Source: Channa striata
Lineage: Eukaryota > Chordata > Actinopteri > Anabantiformes > Channidae
Assembly (NCBI GenBank): GCA_033026295.1
Contig: CM065175.1
Location: forward strand, 28,305,375-28,369,374
Length of the DNA stretch: 64,000 nt
Direction of reading: 5' to 3'
Of the stretch, positions 13,601 to 23,534 are shown piece after piece. The translations under genes and the position numbers were made by a program. Numbering within the stretch: the stretch's first letter is position 1; each line of letters opens with the position of its first letter. Under the pieces are notes generated by a model, which had not been told where the DNA came from, ran no database searches, and saw only the letters and a list, made by a program, of their open reading frames with translations.

Positions 13601-16201
13601 TTTAATTTTGTAGTTTTTGCTCAGAAACCAATATTAAGAAAATCTGTTAAAGCAGAGCTGTTAGCCAGTAAAACTGTGCAATAATGTGTTAATTTCTATT
13701 AGTGGTTCTGATGAAACTGTTCTATAGTGGTTACACAAGCGTTTTTTTAATTATCATTTTTTGGTCTTATTTCTTTGGTTTAGTTGAAAGCTCAGATGGC
13801 CACACTGCTAAAAGGCCACGCCCATCTACAAGCTGAATTCTGGGTATTTTTTGATGAGCTTCGTCCCCCTCCACCCCGCCCTGGGCAGTTTGAAGAAGCT
13901 CATTGGCCAGAGGAAGGAGGGGGCGGGTCCGATGGTGGAGAAGGGAGCAACCAGGTATCAGTAGGTGGAGCTAGCAGTGGCTTTGAAGAGGTGACACTCC
14001 CTGAGTTGGATGAGGAAGATGAGGGACACAAAATTCAACCAATGGCCAGCCGGAGAAGGAAGATTGATCCCCACAGAAATTACAAGGTCTGAACATCTAG
14101 TGTGTCTTCAATCGTGGACATTTCAACATTTCAAACATGAACTACCAATAGTACCTTTGTTTTGTTTCAAGGGCTTGGATTGGTCAGATAAACATTGTTT
14201 ATGGTTTTCAGGGCTGTGATTGGTCACATAAAGACTGGTCATGTTCTTGTCGTGATGCAAAAATCCGCAGATACCGGAGGAAAGGATGCTCTCATTGCCA
14301 TGGCAACAAGGTGTGACCTCGCGTTATTAGTTTGAATTAAGTATGGGTAGAGAGACCTATCTCACCTGTCTCATGTGTTTATTTTCCCCCAGAACCCAGG
14401 GGCTGTGTCTAGAGCTATGAAGAGCCTGGACCCTCTTTACTCTCAGATCAGTTCATCCCACACTGACACGGGTGACAAAGACCATGATCTAAAGGGGGAT
14501 GATGACAGTCCACAACCAGGTGTGTAAACACTCACCTGTCGTGCATTGTTATTGATGCACAGGTGAGGTAATAACCTATTTGTAACAACAGATCGAAGCA
14601 GTGCATCATGGGAAGGGCCCTTCCCACTGACAGAGGAGGAGGAGGATCTCTGTGAGGAGGAGGACGAGGAAGATGAAGAGGAGAGGAAGAACAGTGAGAA
14701 GGAACATAGCCTCTCTGTAAAGAGGAGCAGACGAGAGGAGGCGTCGCTGCGGCCAACCATCACTGCCTCTTCCTCCGTTGCTACCTCTTCTGTTACATCA
14801 TCCATCTTTACCTCGGTTTCCTCCTCTCTTTTTACAGCCTTTTCTGGTCCTCCTCAGCCCAGTCCTTCTTCTGACCTCCCTGTGTGTGCCAAGAATATTT
14901 CTCTGACAGCAAGTGGAAAGAAAGTCATCCTCTGGACCAGGTACACTTCCTGCCGTTACATTCCCAGATAATCCATATCCTGCTTCTCCCTGCAGCAGGA
15001 GCATAGACTTAATGTAATCATTATACATGGTGTCATGTTTCAGAGAGGCAGACAGAGTTATCTTGACGATGTGTCAGCAAGATGGAGCCAATCCCAACAC
15101 GTTCCAGGCCATCTCTAATCTGCTCGGCAACAAGACTCCCAGTGAGGTGATTAGCTGTTGCCTTGTGCTTTCATTGGTTCATTTTGTATATGGTCAAATA
15201 TCTGGCATGGACCTGTTCAGACAGAATTGCCAGTAAATTCTCATTATTTCAACTCTTCATTCTGAATATTTTCCTATTAACCCAAGCAAAACAGCAAGTG
15301 TTGCCCCAGTTTCTTTTCACTCAGCTGCTGGGTCTCCAAAGCAGGGGCATACTTTTTAATATGTGTCTGTCAAGATCATACACTGAATCTGTATCTCTGC
15401 AATGATTTTTATAAAGACTCAGCGACCTCACTCAATTCAATTCAACTTTATTTATATAGTGCCAATTCAAAACAAAGTCATCTCAAGGCACTTTATTATA
15501 TAAAGTCCAGTCTATAAAGACATTTAGAGAAAACCCCAACAAATCCCCCTTGAGCAGCTATAGGCAACAGTGGAGAGGAAAAACTCAATTTAACGGAAGA
15601 AACCTCCAGCAGAACCAGGCTCAGGGTGGGCGGCTCTCTGCCTTGACCTGTTGGGCTGAGTGGAAAACATTGGGCAGGTTGGTAGGACCAGTAGCTGCGC
15701 ACTGGAAGACACACCGCTCCAAAGCTGGGGACACCTGAAGACAGGGACAGAGAGAGGGAGAAGCACAACTATGGGAGAAAGAAGACAGAGTTATTGTCCT
15801 GCAGTGTTGACATACAAATGTGGGCTGAGAGGAGGAAAGTGTCTCAGTGCATCAGGGGTTGGTCCCCTAGCAGCCTCGTCTTAAAAGTAGAGAGGGTGTC
15901 TTCACCCGAAACTGGACTGGGAGGTAGAATGGAGCTTGACCGTTTAGAGCTTTAAATGTGTCATATTTTTTCTGTGTTTATCGTAACATTGTTTTGTCAG
16001 TGTCCCCTTAGTCTTAAGGGAGTAGAGTTGATATTACATAATTCAAGAAAGTCTTACCTAAAAAATATTATTCTGTATCTCCAGGTGTCTCGCAGATTTC
16101 GGGATCTAATGCGTTTGTTTCGGACAGCAGCTCGACAGACTAGCTCTGAGGATGAGGCTCCATCCACAGAACCAGCAGGAGCTAATCACGAAGAAGATTG
16201 A
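1635..16201 (+). CDS. gon4l: GON4-like protein (gon4l), 3' part: 12 coding exons, 1019 residues in window
   Basis: GON4L is a nuclear chromatin and transcription regulator with PAH-like repeats and a C-terminal SANT/Myb-like domain. Coding exons: 1635-1751, 2297-3418, 3491-3719, 7645-7802, 9718-9909, 10120-10263, 13784-14086, 14212-14310, 14393-14519, 14592-14940, 15044-15146 and 16085-16201 (TGA 16199-16201). All junctions are GT-AG and the phases fit. In the in-window protein, residues 40-490 hold a long acidic, Glu-rich tract. Residues 490-542 contain [18 protein letters not shown]. Residues 543-654 are PAH-like ([20 protein letters not shown]). Residues 756-788 are rich in Cys and His ([20 protein letters not shown]). 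Residues 944-995 are SANT-like ([18 protein letters not shown]). The N-terminal part is off the left edge: the human protein is about twice as long. Introns hold Penelope-like, LINE, L2 and hAT relics. The identity is firm; exact exon ends are inferred from splice consensus. Confidence 0.9.
3121..3400 (+). repeat. Homopurine (GGA/GAA) low-complexity tract inside gon4l exon
   Basis: About 280 bases of the large gon4l coding exon are almost all purine on the + strand (GGAGGAGGAGGAGGAGG and similar). They encode a Glu/Gly/Arg-rich acidic segment. The tract is in frame with the gene, so it is coding low complexity and not an insertion. Confidence 0.8.
4485..4800 (+). mobile_element. Penelope-like retroelement relic
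   Basis: In the first gon4l intron after the acidic exons, reading the + strand gives [20 protein letters not shown], which resembles the catalytic Y-x-D-D-x-W-V segment of Penelope-like reverse transcriptases. The frame is soon broken by stops and shifts. It is short, so the family call is tentative. Confidence 0.45.
5500..7040 (+). mobile_element. 5'-truncated, internally deleted LINE
   Basis: Broken frames on the + strand include [40 protein letters not shown] and a later FSDDTA remnant. That is the order of the linker, pre-reverse-transcriptase and catalytic regions in a non-LTR retrotransposon. The central reverse-transcriptase core between about 6120 and 6190 is missing. The 3' end is CCCCACTGTGGGATCAATAA near 7000. 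It sits in the large gon4l intron 3720-7644. Confidence 0.75.
7262..7435 (+). repeat. Interspersed repeat (GGGCAGCCAC type)
   Basis: The segment carries TTTCATCTGTCCCC, AGTGGGCAGCCACAAGGGAC and ACTCAGGAACACACCTGGTG. A second diverged copy of the same layout is at 40820-40975 (CATTTAACCCATCCCT, AGTGGGCAGCTACC, GCTCAGGGACACCTGG). It is a common fish repeat of unassigned class. Confidence 0.55.
8700..9640 (-). mobile_element. LINE relic (antisense)
   Basis: The - strand frame at 9362-9051 reads [12 protein letters not shown] and [12 protein letters not shown], then [11 protein letters not shown], typical of the region after the catalytic site in LINE polyproteins (the K-Y-L-G-I-W-L-D motif). 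The + strand also begins with TTTAACCAGGTGAGTTAATAG, a common fish repeat 3' segment read in reverse. No intact domain remains. It lies in the gon4l intron 7803-9717. Confidence 0.55.
10343..11790 (-). mobile_element. L2-like LINE, 5'-truncated, with reverse-transcriptase remnant
   Basis: The 3' end on the - strand is a (CAATT)n run and a tail containing AACTTTATTTATATAGCGCC on the + strand. The - strand frame 11721-11194 carries the catalytic motif [11 protein letters not shown], then [12 protein letters not shown] and [11 protein letters not shown], characteristic of L2-clade reverse transcriptase. It is the longest of several copies in the window and lies in the gon4l intron just after exon 10120-10263. 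Confidence 0.85.
12690..13270 (+). mobile_element. hAT-superfamily (ZBED/SCAND-like) transposase relic
   Basis: The + strand reads [19 protein letters not shown], then [20 protein letters not shown], and after a frame change [20 protein letters not shown]. This follows the conserved order of hAT transposases of the ZBED5/SCAND3 type (short linker, L-C-E-E-M, W-L-S-R-G-K-V-L, L-A-D-I-F). Stops and a frameshift show that it is dead. It lies in the gon4l intron 10264-13783. Confidence 0.65.
15433..15955 (-). mobile_element. L2-like LINE 3' fragment
   Basis: The tail AACTTTATTTATATAGTGCC is followed by AAATCCCCCTTGAGCAGCTA, the same order as the copy at 10343-11790. It holds only the 3' non-coding part and lies in the last gon4l intron. 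Confidence 0.8.
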
Positions 16202-16380
16202 CCTTTAATTGATTCATTGATTAGAACAGACACAGCAGCATTGAAGAATAACATTAAGAAGAGTCTTATTGTGAAAGTGTCAAGTAAAGTTTATAAAGGT
16301 TTCCTGTTAATAAGTGTAAATACAGAAGTTTCAGATTATATACTGTTTTTGTAAGAATATGGAAGCTTTGTTTTTCCTTC

Positions 16381-16386
16381 AATAAA
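16381..16386 (+). promoter_or_regulatory. Poly(A) signal of gon4l
   Basis: AATAAA lies 180 bp after the gon4l stop codon and just before an L2 fragment, which would give a short 3' UTR. This is the only AATAAA I noticed between the stop codon and the L2 fragment. Confidence 0.65.
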
Positions 16387-16414
16387 GGTTTTTCATCAGT
16401 CTGCTCTCCTGGAT

Positions 16415-16665
16415 CAAAAAAGCCAACAAATCCCCCTTGAGCAGCTATAGGCAACAGTGGAGAGGGAAAACTCCTTATAATGGAAGAAACCTCCAGCAGA
16501 AGCAGGGTCAGGGTGGGCGGGCGTCTGCCTTCACCGGTTGGGCTGAGTAGAAAACATTGGGCAGGTTGGTAAAACCAGTAGCTGCGCACTTAAAGACACA
16601 CAGCTCCAAAGCCAGGGACACCAGATGACAGGAACAGACAGAGTGGGAGAGGCACAACTACGGTA
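16415..16665 (-). mobile_element. L2-like LINE fragment
   Basis: CCAACAAATCCCCCTTGAGC is followed by the GGAAGAAACCTCCAGCAGAA block in the same order as in the copies at 10343 and 15433. The terminal tail is missing. It sits between the convergent ends of gon4l and the unknown - strand gene. Confidence 0.75.
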
Positions 16666-16894
16666 GAAAATAAATAATATAAAAATAAAAAACATTTACT
16701 CGGCTGCTGATATTCAGCAGACTTGATAAACCAGCCACAGCAATACAACAGGAAGTAATTTTAATAGTTTAATTTTATTGTTTCAAAGACAAAAACAAAG
16801 AGCTTACAATAAAAATTGTGAAATAAAAAAATGTCAACATGGAAAACCCCCAGTGGTGATGAGCACCCTGTGTGGCAGTCATCACCCTGTGTAT

Positions 16895-16985
16895 GAGTGT
16901 ACCAAATTAAGTAAGTAAGTAAGTTGTAAGTCGCTTTGGATAAAAGCGTCTGCCAAATGACGTAAATGTTAAATGCATTTTTTTT
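16895..16985 (+). repeat. Short interspersed repeat (GCTTTGGATAAAAGCGTCTG type)
   Basis: The core GTCGCTTTGGATAAAAGCGT and GTCTGCCAAATGACG is a very common fish repeat end. Copies in the opposite sense are at 19478-19535, 41143-41290 and 49195-49330. It lies in the probable 3' UTR region of the unknown - strand gene. Confidence 0.6.
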
Positions 16986-17232
16986 ACATAACATCAGAAA
17001 AACCTGAAGAATGAATCATTTACACAATTCTTAAAACATCTGATTAAACTGTACATAATCAGGCATTTAATGTGACATCTTCACAATGTAAAGTTTAAAT
17101 TGATGTTGGTTTTTGTTTTAATTTTATAGCTCAGAAGTAACTGCAGGTGTAGTTGAGTTTTTGTTAAAGGAGTGGCTTGACCTTTACCAGTTAACCTTAT
17201 TGCTGGTAGAGATGTGGGCTGAGGAGTAGGGT

Positions 17233-18714
17233 TCATCCCAGTGCGCTCTCGCCGGTTTCTGGGTCAACACAGTCATCCATCTCTGGAAAAAAAAAAAAAA
17301 AAAACTTAAAATCTAAAGTGGAATTAAAAGTCATTAAATTCTAACACAGTAGCAACTTATACATCTAAACCATGTGAACAGTGTTAGATAGGCCAATCAA
17401 ACATTACTCCACATTTAAATTTCCTTTAATGAAGGCACAGGAACTCTTAAATCCAGACGTTTCCCTTTTCATCTAAAGAGCTAAGCTGCATCTGCTCTGG
17501 CTAAATATCGGCTAGCTTCGTTCCTAACAAGGTAGCAATTACCAGCTCACATTTTTTCCCCATCAAATGGAGAGATCTTGCTGACTTCATGGATTCAAGG
17601 GGGCTGGTTGGGGGTTTCTACAAAATAAACTGCCAGTTTAAAGTGACAAATGATAACTTTGCAAAAACTATAAATTTGTAAAACCATTTTAAAAGTCAAG
17701 AGCAGAAAAATAATCTTTTTTTATTCCAGTGAAATTCATCAGTTTCAAAATCGGTTAGTGATAACAAAGCTGACAACTGACAATCTATCTCACCCATACA
17801 GTTTTCAGCTCTGTTCTCTGGGATCTTCTGGTTCTGTTGCTTCCTTTCATTCTCTGTATCAGGTCGATTTTCCTCCATGTGAACATCTGCTGCTCATACA
17901 CAAGAATTATCACAAAAAATAAACTGAACACCAAGTCTGTGCTTAACTTGAGCTTTTAGCCCAGTGTCACTGATCTTGAACTAACCTTTTTATCAAACAA
18001 TGAACAGACCCTGTCCTCAGTCAAGTGAACTCACCAGAGACTTCATCTGATTGGCCGTAGTCACTGGTCAAAGGTGGGAGAGACTGTGAGCCGGCTGTGT
18101 TGATTGGCTGGTTGCTGGCGTTAAGGCTGACATTGTTCCAGTACAATCCAACAGCAGATGAGGCTGCAGTCGATACGGCTGTTTACAAGAAACAAGGATG
18201 GATGAAAGGTCAGAGGTCAGTCTGGCAAGTCTCCTACATACTACTGCAAAAGTCTGAGCGATCAGCAACTGCCCATTCCTCGTCCATAGAAAGCAAGCTG
18301 GGCTGCTTAGTATCACCTGCTGTGTGCTTCAGATGCATTAGAAGCCATGTTGCTCAACAGGGAAGTTGACGAAACTCTGCGCAAATGCACTTCGATACAG
18401 CTACAGCAGGGCGAGAGCCAATCAGGAACATTAGTATGTTGTCTGTATTAACTTATTTACTGTTAAATTACTAACAAATTAACTTTACTTAAGTAAAAAA
18501 ATACCAATAGCTAATTTTAAACCCTACCACATGAAACTTCAGCGTTATGGTGTAAAGTTTAATCATGTGAACATTAAAAAAAACTAAACCTTATCTAAAA
18601 CTTTGTTTAAACGAGCACAGACTGACCGTATGTTTGTCTGCGGATTTTCCTGAAGGGACAGTTCATCCTGAGCCGCAGCAGACAGGGCTTCTTCCTCGCA
18701 GACAGCAACTCCAT
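17233..18714 (-). CDS. Uncharacterised 124-aa protein, four coding exons
   Basis: I do not recognise this protein. Coding exons on the - strand: 18714-18627, 18178-18035, 17886-17794 and 17282-17233 (TGA 17235-17233). All introns are GT-AG and each junction is phase 1, so the reading frame is continuous, which is strong evidence for a real gene. The N-terminus is basic (MELLSARKKPCLLRLRMNCP, then KIRRQTY). The middle is rich in Ser/Asn/Thr (LYWNNVSLNASNQP, LPPLTSDYGQSDEV). The C-terminal third is polar and acidic (EENRPDTENERKQQNQ, then MDDCVDPETGESALG). I see no signal peptide, membrane segment or known catalytic motif. TTTATT at 16774-16779 may be its poly(A) signal. It lies between gon4l (convergent) and tmem79 (same strand). 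It could be a rapidly evolving orthologue of a small gene near TMEM79, or lineage-specific. Function unknown. Confidence 0.7.
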
Positions 18715-19477
18715 GGTTTTACTGGTAAAGCTCAGTCTGACAAGTTAATTTAACAGAAACAAACAATTTTCTTCAGTTCAGAACTTTCCTTAGTCTGTGA
18801 CGACGGACCGTGAGGTGAGTCTACCTGCTCACGCATCACGAAAAAAAGAACTATTCATTCAAAATAAAAGCCCTCCTTGCAGTGAACAGGTGCCCGAAGA
18901 AATACAACTATTTTAAACGTTTGATCAAAATATATACAACCATAATTTACTTAGTGATAAATCATGGTTTACTCATTTACTGCTCTCAGCTAAATTTTAG
19001 TCTCTGCTCGGTTAGTTTAAATAAGGTTATTCCTGAACGATTTTCAAACTATTTTTAAATCTTTTGTTAAAAATAATCCCAGCTGTTTTTAAGACGAGAA
19101 GTGAGAACACAACCCAGAACTTTCTCACGTTTGTGTCTACACTTGTAGCCTTGTGCTTTTATTCTGAAGGCAGAAAGGGGCGACGTCTGTCAAACTGGTT
19201 CGACCGGAAAAACCCAGTAGCAACACATTTGTATGACTGAAAAGCAGGCGACGGATAACTGATCGATAGGTACTGCAAACATTGAGGGAATAAACTTAAA
19301 CTAACTAGAACATGATAGTGGTGAGTTTTAAAATGAGAATAAAACTCCAGCTAGTCACAGAAGTTATAATTGCAGAAGTTTCTTTTCCTGTAATTTCACA
19401 CACTGTAAATACAGGGTATGAAAGAAACCAAATGACATTATTCATGACAAATCCATCAGCACTGGGTCTTTTTTCAT

Positions 19478-19535
19478 TTACATTTAGTCATTTGGCAGAT
19501 GCTTTTATCCAAAGCGACTTACAAGGTGAGGGTGT
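19478..19535 (-). repeat. Short interspersed repeat end
   Basis: ACATTTAGTCATTTGGCAGA is followed by TGCTTTTATCCAAAGCGACT. It is the reverse complement of the element at 16895-16985, in a much better preserved form. Confidence 0.6.
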
Positions 19536-19689
19536 TGAAACTGCTGCTACAGGTACTTAGGCATTTTTCCTAATTTATATTTTGTTAATATTGTGTTTTT
19601 ACCAAGGATTTTACCAAGCTTAACATGTCCCCGTCGTAGCAAACTGTAATAATATGAAAAAAATTCTAAATTTGAAACATTTGAGTAGC

Positions 19690-19930
19690 ACTGCACAATT
19701 CCCTTCAATAATAATTCCATCATGTGCTCATTAAATTCGAGTTGGATGAAACATCCATTTTACAACCTGCTTTGATCTGTGTTTGGGGCCCATTGTCCTT
19801 TTGGAACATCCAAGTGTGTCAAAGTTTCGACCATGTATCTGAGCTTATGATGAAACATTTTGAGGTCTGTCTCCTTCATTGTTCACTCAGTTCATCGGTG
19901 TTAGCTGTGGAGCTTCTTTCTTATATGGCA
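19690..19930. mobile_element. Possible Tc1-like transposon remnant
   Basis: The words GTGTTTGGGGCCCATTGTCC and TTTTGGAACATCCAAGTGTG resemble a widespread internal segment of fish Tc1-like elements (TTTGGGGTCATTGTCCATTT). No terminal repeat and no open frame remain. The call rests on memory of that segment. Confidence 0.35.
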
Positions 19931-20541
19931 GACTGATATATACAGCGACATCAATATTCAATATCCCAATATTAACATTGAGTACTGTCAAACCGTTTTT
20001 CTGTTGGTACAGAGAAGCTACATTCAATCATGATCACTACCCCTTAGCAAATTAAAAGATATTTCAGAACTGTCAGCACCACTGAAATAATAAAGTTTGT
20101 ATTTGTTTAAAAAAAAAAATCCAAATTCAATAAAAAAAAAAATCCTGCACAACAACAACAACAACAAAAAAAGAGAAATCAAAGCCCGATATTTACCTAA
20201 GACTGATGTGTATGTTAACCCCTGTACTGGATTAAAATGTCAACTCTGCTCTGTTTCCATGGTGAATTGTGGTTTTAGCAAAGCAATGATGAAGCCGGTT
20301 TTATTCATAACACACACTTTAAACAGACAACACCGAACAAATTCAAGTGAATTTTATGATTTTACTGTAAAGCATGAAACTGTAAAAGGTTTTTTCTAAA
20401 ATATTTAATTGTAAACCAGTAAGTAGTCATAAAATTTTCACAAAGACAAATACAAACTAAAACAACACTTTTCCTTTGATGGAAAATCTAGTTTTAAAAC
20501 ATCTGATCAGCAGACAAAACTTATTGATCACTGATCAGTTC

Positions 20542-21884
20542 TCATCCCCAAAACCTTTGCTTGCCAGTGGTTGGAGACAGCTCATCCTCAGATGGAGATG
20601 GGAGGCTAAAGATGGACCCCGCTGCCTCCACAGTGAAGATAAAATAAATGTTGGCAACCATCATGACGAGACTTGGCAGGAACGAGAGGCCGAACCCAAA
20701 ACCACGAACACTGCTGCCAAAGGCCGCCGCCACCCAGTAAATCAAACTGGAGACAGAAAACAAACCAGATCTAAAGATTCTGTATTAACCCCTTTAGAAC
20801 CTGCAGAACCATCCACCCCCTTCCCTCCCCCCAGCTGAGTTAACCTTACCGTCCAATGGCGAAGACAACCGTCAGCAGTGGGACAAGTTTCAGATGTTCC
20901 TGGCTCAGGTACATTGCCATGACGATGAGCTGCAACAAATAGATTAGGAAGAGGGAGACAGAGTCTGAAATGAAGCGTCGGTGAACAGTGACGTCCTGGA
21001 GTTCCACCCACTTCACCTGGTCATCAAACAGAGGCCGAAATGCGCCTGAACGGATCCGCGAGGCCCCCAGGACCAGCCAGCCTGAGACACACATTTGAGA
21101 CTGGTCACACCCGATCCTGTCCCTCCCCAGAACTCAGCAACTAGCTTCTAGACCCCACTACTCACCGAGAACTATGGGTGTGGCGGCAAACACAGAGCAG
21201 CGCAGTGAATAGATCAGCCTGAGGGGGCTTCCATCCATCAGGGGGGCATCAAAGGGCAGGAACACAAACCCCCCCCACACCAGGAAGGGGAATAGGAGTG
21301 CTGATGTCATTAGGGACACACCCACCTTCAGTGCATCTCTGCTAGGACATCCCTGCACATCTAAGGACAGAAGGCTCATTCAGACAGGTGAGAACAAACA
21401 AAAACAGACAGCTGAAGACAGTCATAAAGGTGTACTAACATCTGGCAGGGGGAGTGCCCTCAGCCCAGTCGTACTGGTAGCCATGTTGGCTGTAGTCCTG
21501 GGGTACCCCCCTGGGTCTCAGGAAGGGACTTTTCTCTGATTGCATTTCCCACAGTACTTCACTCTGTCTGTGTGTGGAGGGGGAGGGGAGAGTGTCCACA
21601 GGGCTGAACACCCGAGCTGCCTTTTCTGGCAGGCGGTTCTCCACAGACTCCTCCAGGTGTGTACTTGAGCACAACCCCTCACCCTCAATCTTTACTCTCC
21701 TATCTCCCTCACTTTCTATCCAGCTGGCTGTCTCATCTGACCTCACACTTGTCCTATTCCCTTTAGCTGTCTGTCCATCTATGTGCTTGTCTCCAGGCCA
21801 CTGGAGGGTGCTCGGCTCCATCCAGGTGGACACCGCCACCTCTTTCTTGCCGTCGGTTTCTCTCGTGGTCCAACTGCCATCCAT
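20542..21884 (-). CDS. tmem79: Transmembrane protein 79 (mattrin), four coding exons
   Basis: TMEM79 is a multi-pass membrane protein of the trans-Golgi and secretory system; in mammals it supports lamellar granules and the skin barrier, and it is related to MAPEG proteins. Coding exons on the - strand: 21884-21440, 21360-21166, 21081-20850 and 20746-20542 (TGA). Introns are GT-AG and phases fit, giving 358 aa (human about 394). The first exon, about 148 residues, is hydrophilic and poorly conserved (STWMEPSTLQWPGDKH). The rest is a run of membrane segments: SALLFPFLVWGGFVFLPF, LRCSVFAATPIVLGWLVLGA, FLIYLLQLIVMAMYL, VPLLTVVFAIGRLIYWVAAAF and FLPSLVMMVANIYFIF. The short C-tail is Ser/Pro-rich (LPSPSEDELSPTTG). 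Start chosen: the first ATG of a frame that opens the exon; a 5' UTR exon further right is likely. Identity is from fold pattern and memory of the family. Confidence 0.82.
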
Positions 21885-21986
21885 CCTACAGGTTTATCTA
21901 CCTGTCAGTGAAAAAGAGTGATGTTCACAACCAGTATTCTTAGAAAGTCTAGTCCCTACAGGACCCTGGACACAGCATCATGTCAG

Positions 21987-22054
21987 TGTGGACCACATAA
22001 AATCATAAAGACTAAGCATCCTTACTTAGACTCTATGATTTTATGTGGTCCACA
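21987..22054. repeat. Perfect 21-bp inverted repeat, 26-base loop
   Basis: TGTGGACCACATAAAATCAT (plus A) at 21987-22007 is exactly complementary to 22034-22054. The structure lies about 100 bp upstream of the tmem79 start codon, in its 5' flank or 5' UTR intron. It could be the end of a small foldback element or a recent local inversion duplicate. Confidence 0.9.
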
Positions 22055-22844
22055 TAAGGTTCTCAAAGATGCTGAAACAAATGAGGATAAGGTGGGTGGT
22101 TTAAAACTATAAAGACCAAAATTCGCCATGGTAGTAGCCAAGTTTTTTCCTTGACTTTCTATAAATAACTTATAATAACTTATACTATAATAACTTATAC
22201 TGAGTTTTGTTCCTTGGTACTGCATCATCAGCATTGTTTGGCCAAGTTTACCTGCTTCAGATTATTTTTTGAGAAGAAAAGAGAAAAGATTGATGTTTTT
22301 TCTCTTACGGTTATATGTTCTGTTTCTGTTGAACTAAATTAAAACCTCTAATAATACGTGATTTAATTTCATATTGAAACAGCAGTTGATTACGCCTACA
22401 ACCGATGACGCCACTATGGTGTTACCTATTTCAGCCGTGACGTTTTTCAAATTAAACGTTACAATAAAAGCTGCAGTTAAATCAAGTCATTACCGATTGA
22501 TCAAAAAAACTAATGATCATCAACAACAAAGACAAAGGTCAGTAGGTATGTGCTAACTAGAGTTCATAGGCTGAATATGAAACGGATTAAAGTCAAATAT
22601 TTAATTTGATCCAGAGTTTAAACATCACAGGTCACAACCCACCGGGTCCTTCCTGGTTCTTGCCCTTCTTCCTTTTCTGTCTTTCCTTTATTCTTGATAT
22701 TTTTCGTGGTTTTCTTCGCCTGTTGTTGTTGTCGTAAAAGCGTCCGGAAGTTCCGTTCAGGTGTGGTAACGTCAGGTGACTTAAAGGCAAAGTAATCTTA
22801 AAGGTAAAGTGTCCTCTCGATAAGAGACGGAAGTCAGTAAAGAC

Positions 22845-23240
22845 AGTGCTTCTCCCTCTCGGTCTCCCTCTCTCTGTCCCTGTCTTCAGGTGTCCCTGGC
22901 TTCGGAGCTGTGTCTTCCGGTGCGCAGCTACTGGTCCTACTAACCTGCCCAATGTTTTGTTGTTGCTGTTGTTGCTCTGTTCTCTTCTCTCTCCACTTTC
23001 CACTCGCCCCAACCGGTCACGGCACATGGCTGCCCACCCTGAGCCTGGTTGTCCTGGAGGTTTCTTCCGTTAAATCCAGTTTTTCCTCTCCACCGCGTAT
23101 AGCTGCTCAAGGGGGATTTGTTGGGTTTTCTCTAAACGTCTGTATAGTCTGGGCTTTATGTAAAGTGCCTTGAGATGACTTTGCTTTGAATAGGCGAAAT
23201 ATAGATTTTTTTATAGTTGAATTCAAAATTGAATTGAAAG
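22845..23240 (+). mobile_element. L2-like LINE 3' fragment
   Basis: The + strand reads AAGGGGGATTTGTTGGGTTT, then AAAGTGCCTTGAGATGACTT and a GAATTGAAAG end. It is the same 3' region as the copies at 10343, 15433 and 16415 but in the opposite orientation. It sits in the 5' flank of tmem79. Confidence 0.8.
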
Positions 23241-23534
23241 AAAGCGTGTTATATGCAAAAGTACACTAATATCAAGTAATCACAATCGTCCATAAAATAG
23301 TAGAAATAAAATACTGTGCAGAAAGTTGTGTCATTTTTTAAAAAATTACCTCGAGATGATGACTAAAAGTAGAAAAAGAACAACATTTTGTTGTCTTTTT
23401 TTATTCAAACTTTACAGTCAATAATTTTCGGGGTGGTAGTACGACACAAACTCAATACTGAAGTAAAAGTGGAATTATTTGCCTAAAAGTTTCAAAGTGC
23501 TACACATCACAGTGTCATGGAAAAATATAGACAA

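Larger units (their letters stand above)
18715..20541. other. Spacer between the unknown gene and tmem79
   Basis: No coding exon is supported. The part next to 18714 should hold the promoter and 5' UTR of the - strand gene, but no clear TATA or GC box is visible. The rest is AT-rich with a short repeat end at 19478-19535, a possible Tc1-like remnant at 19690-19930 and A-rich and (AAC)n runs at 20105-20170. TTTATT at 20300-20305 is a candidate poly(A) signal for tmem79 on the - strand. Confidence 0.5.
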
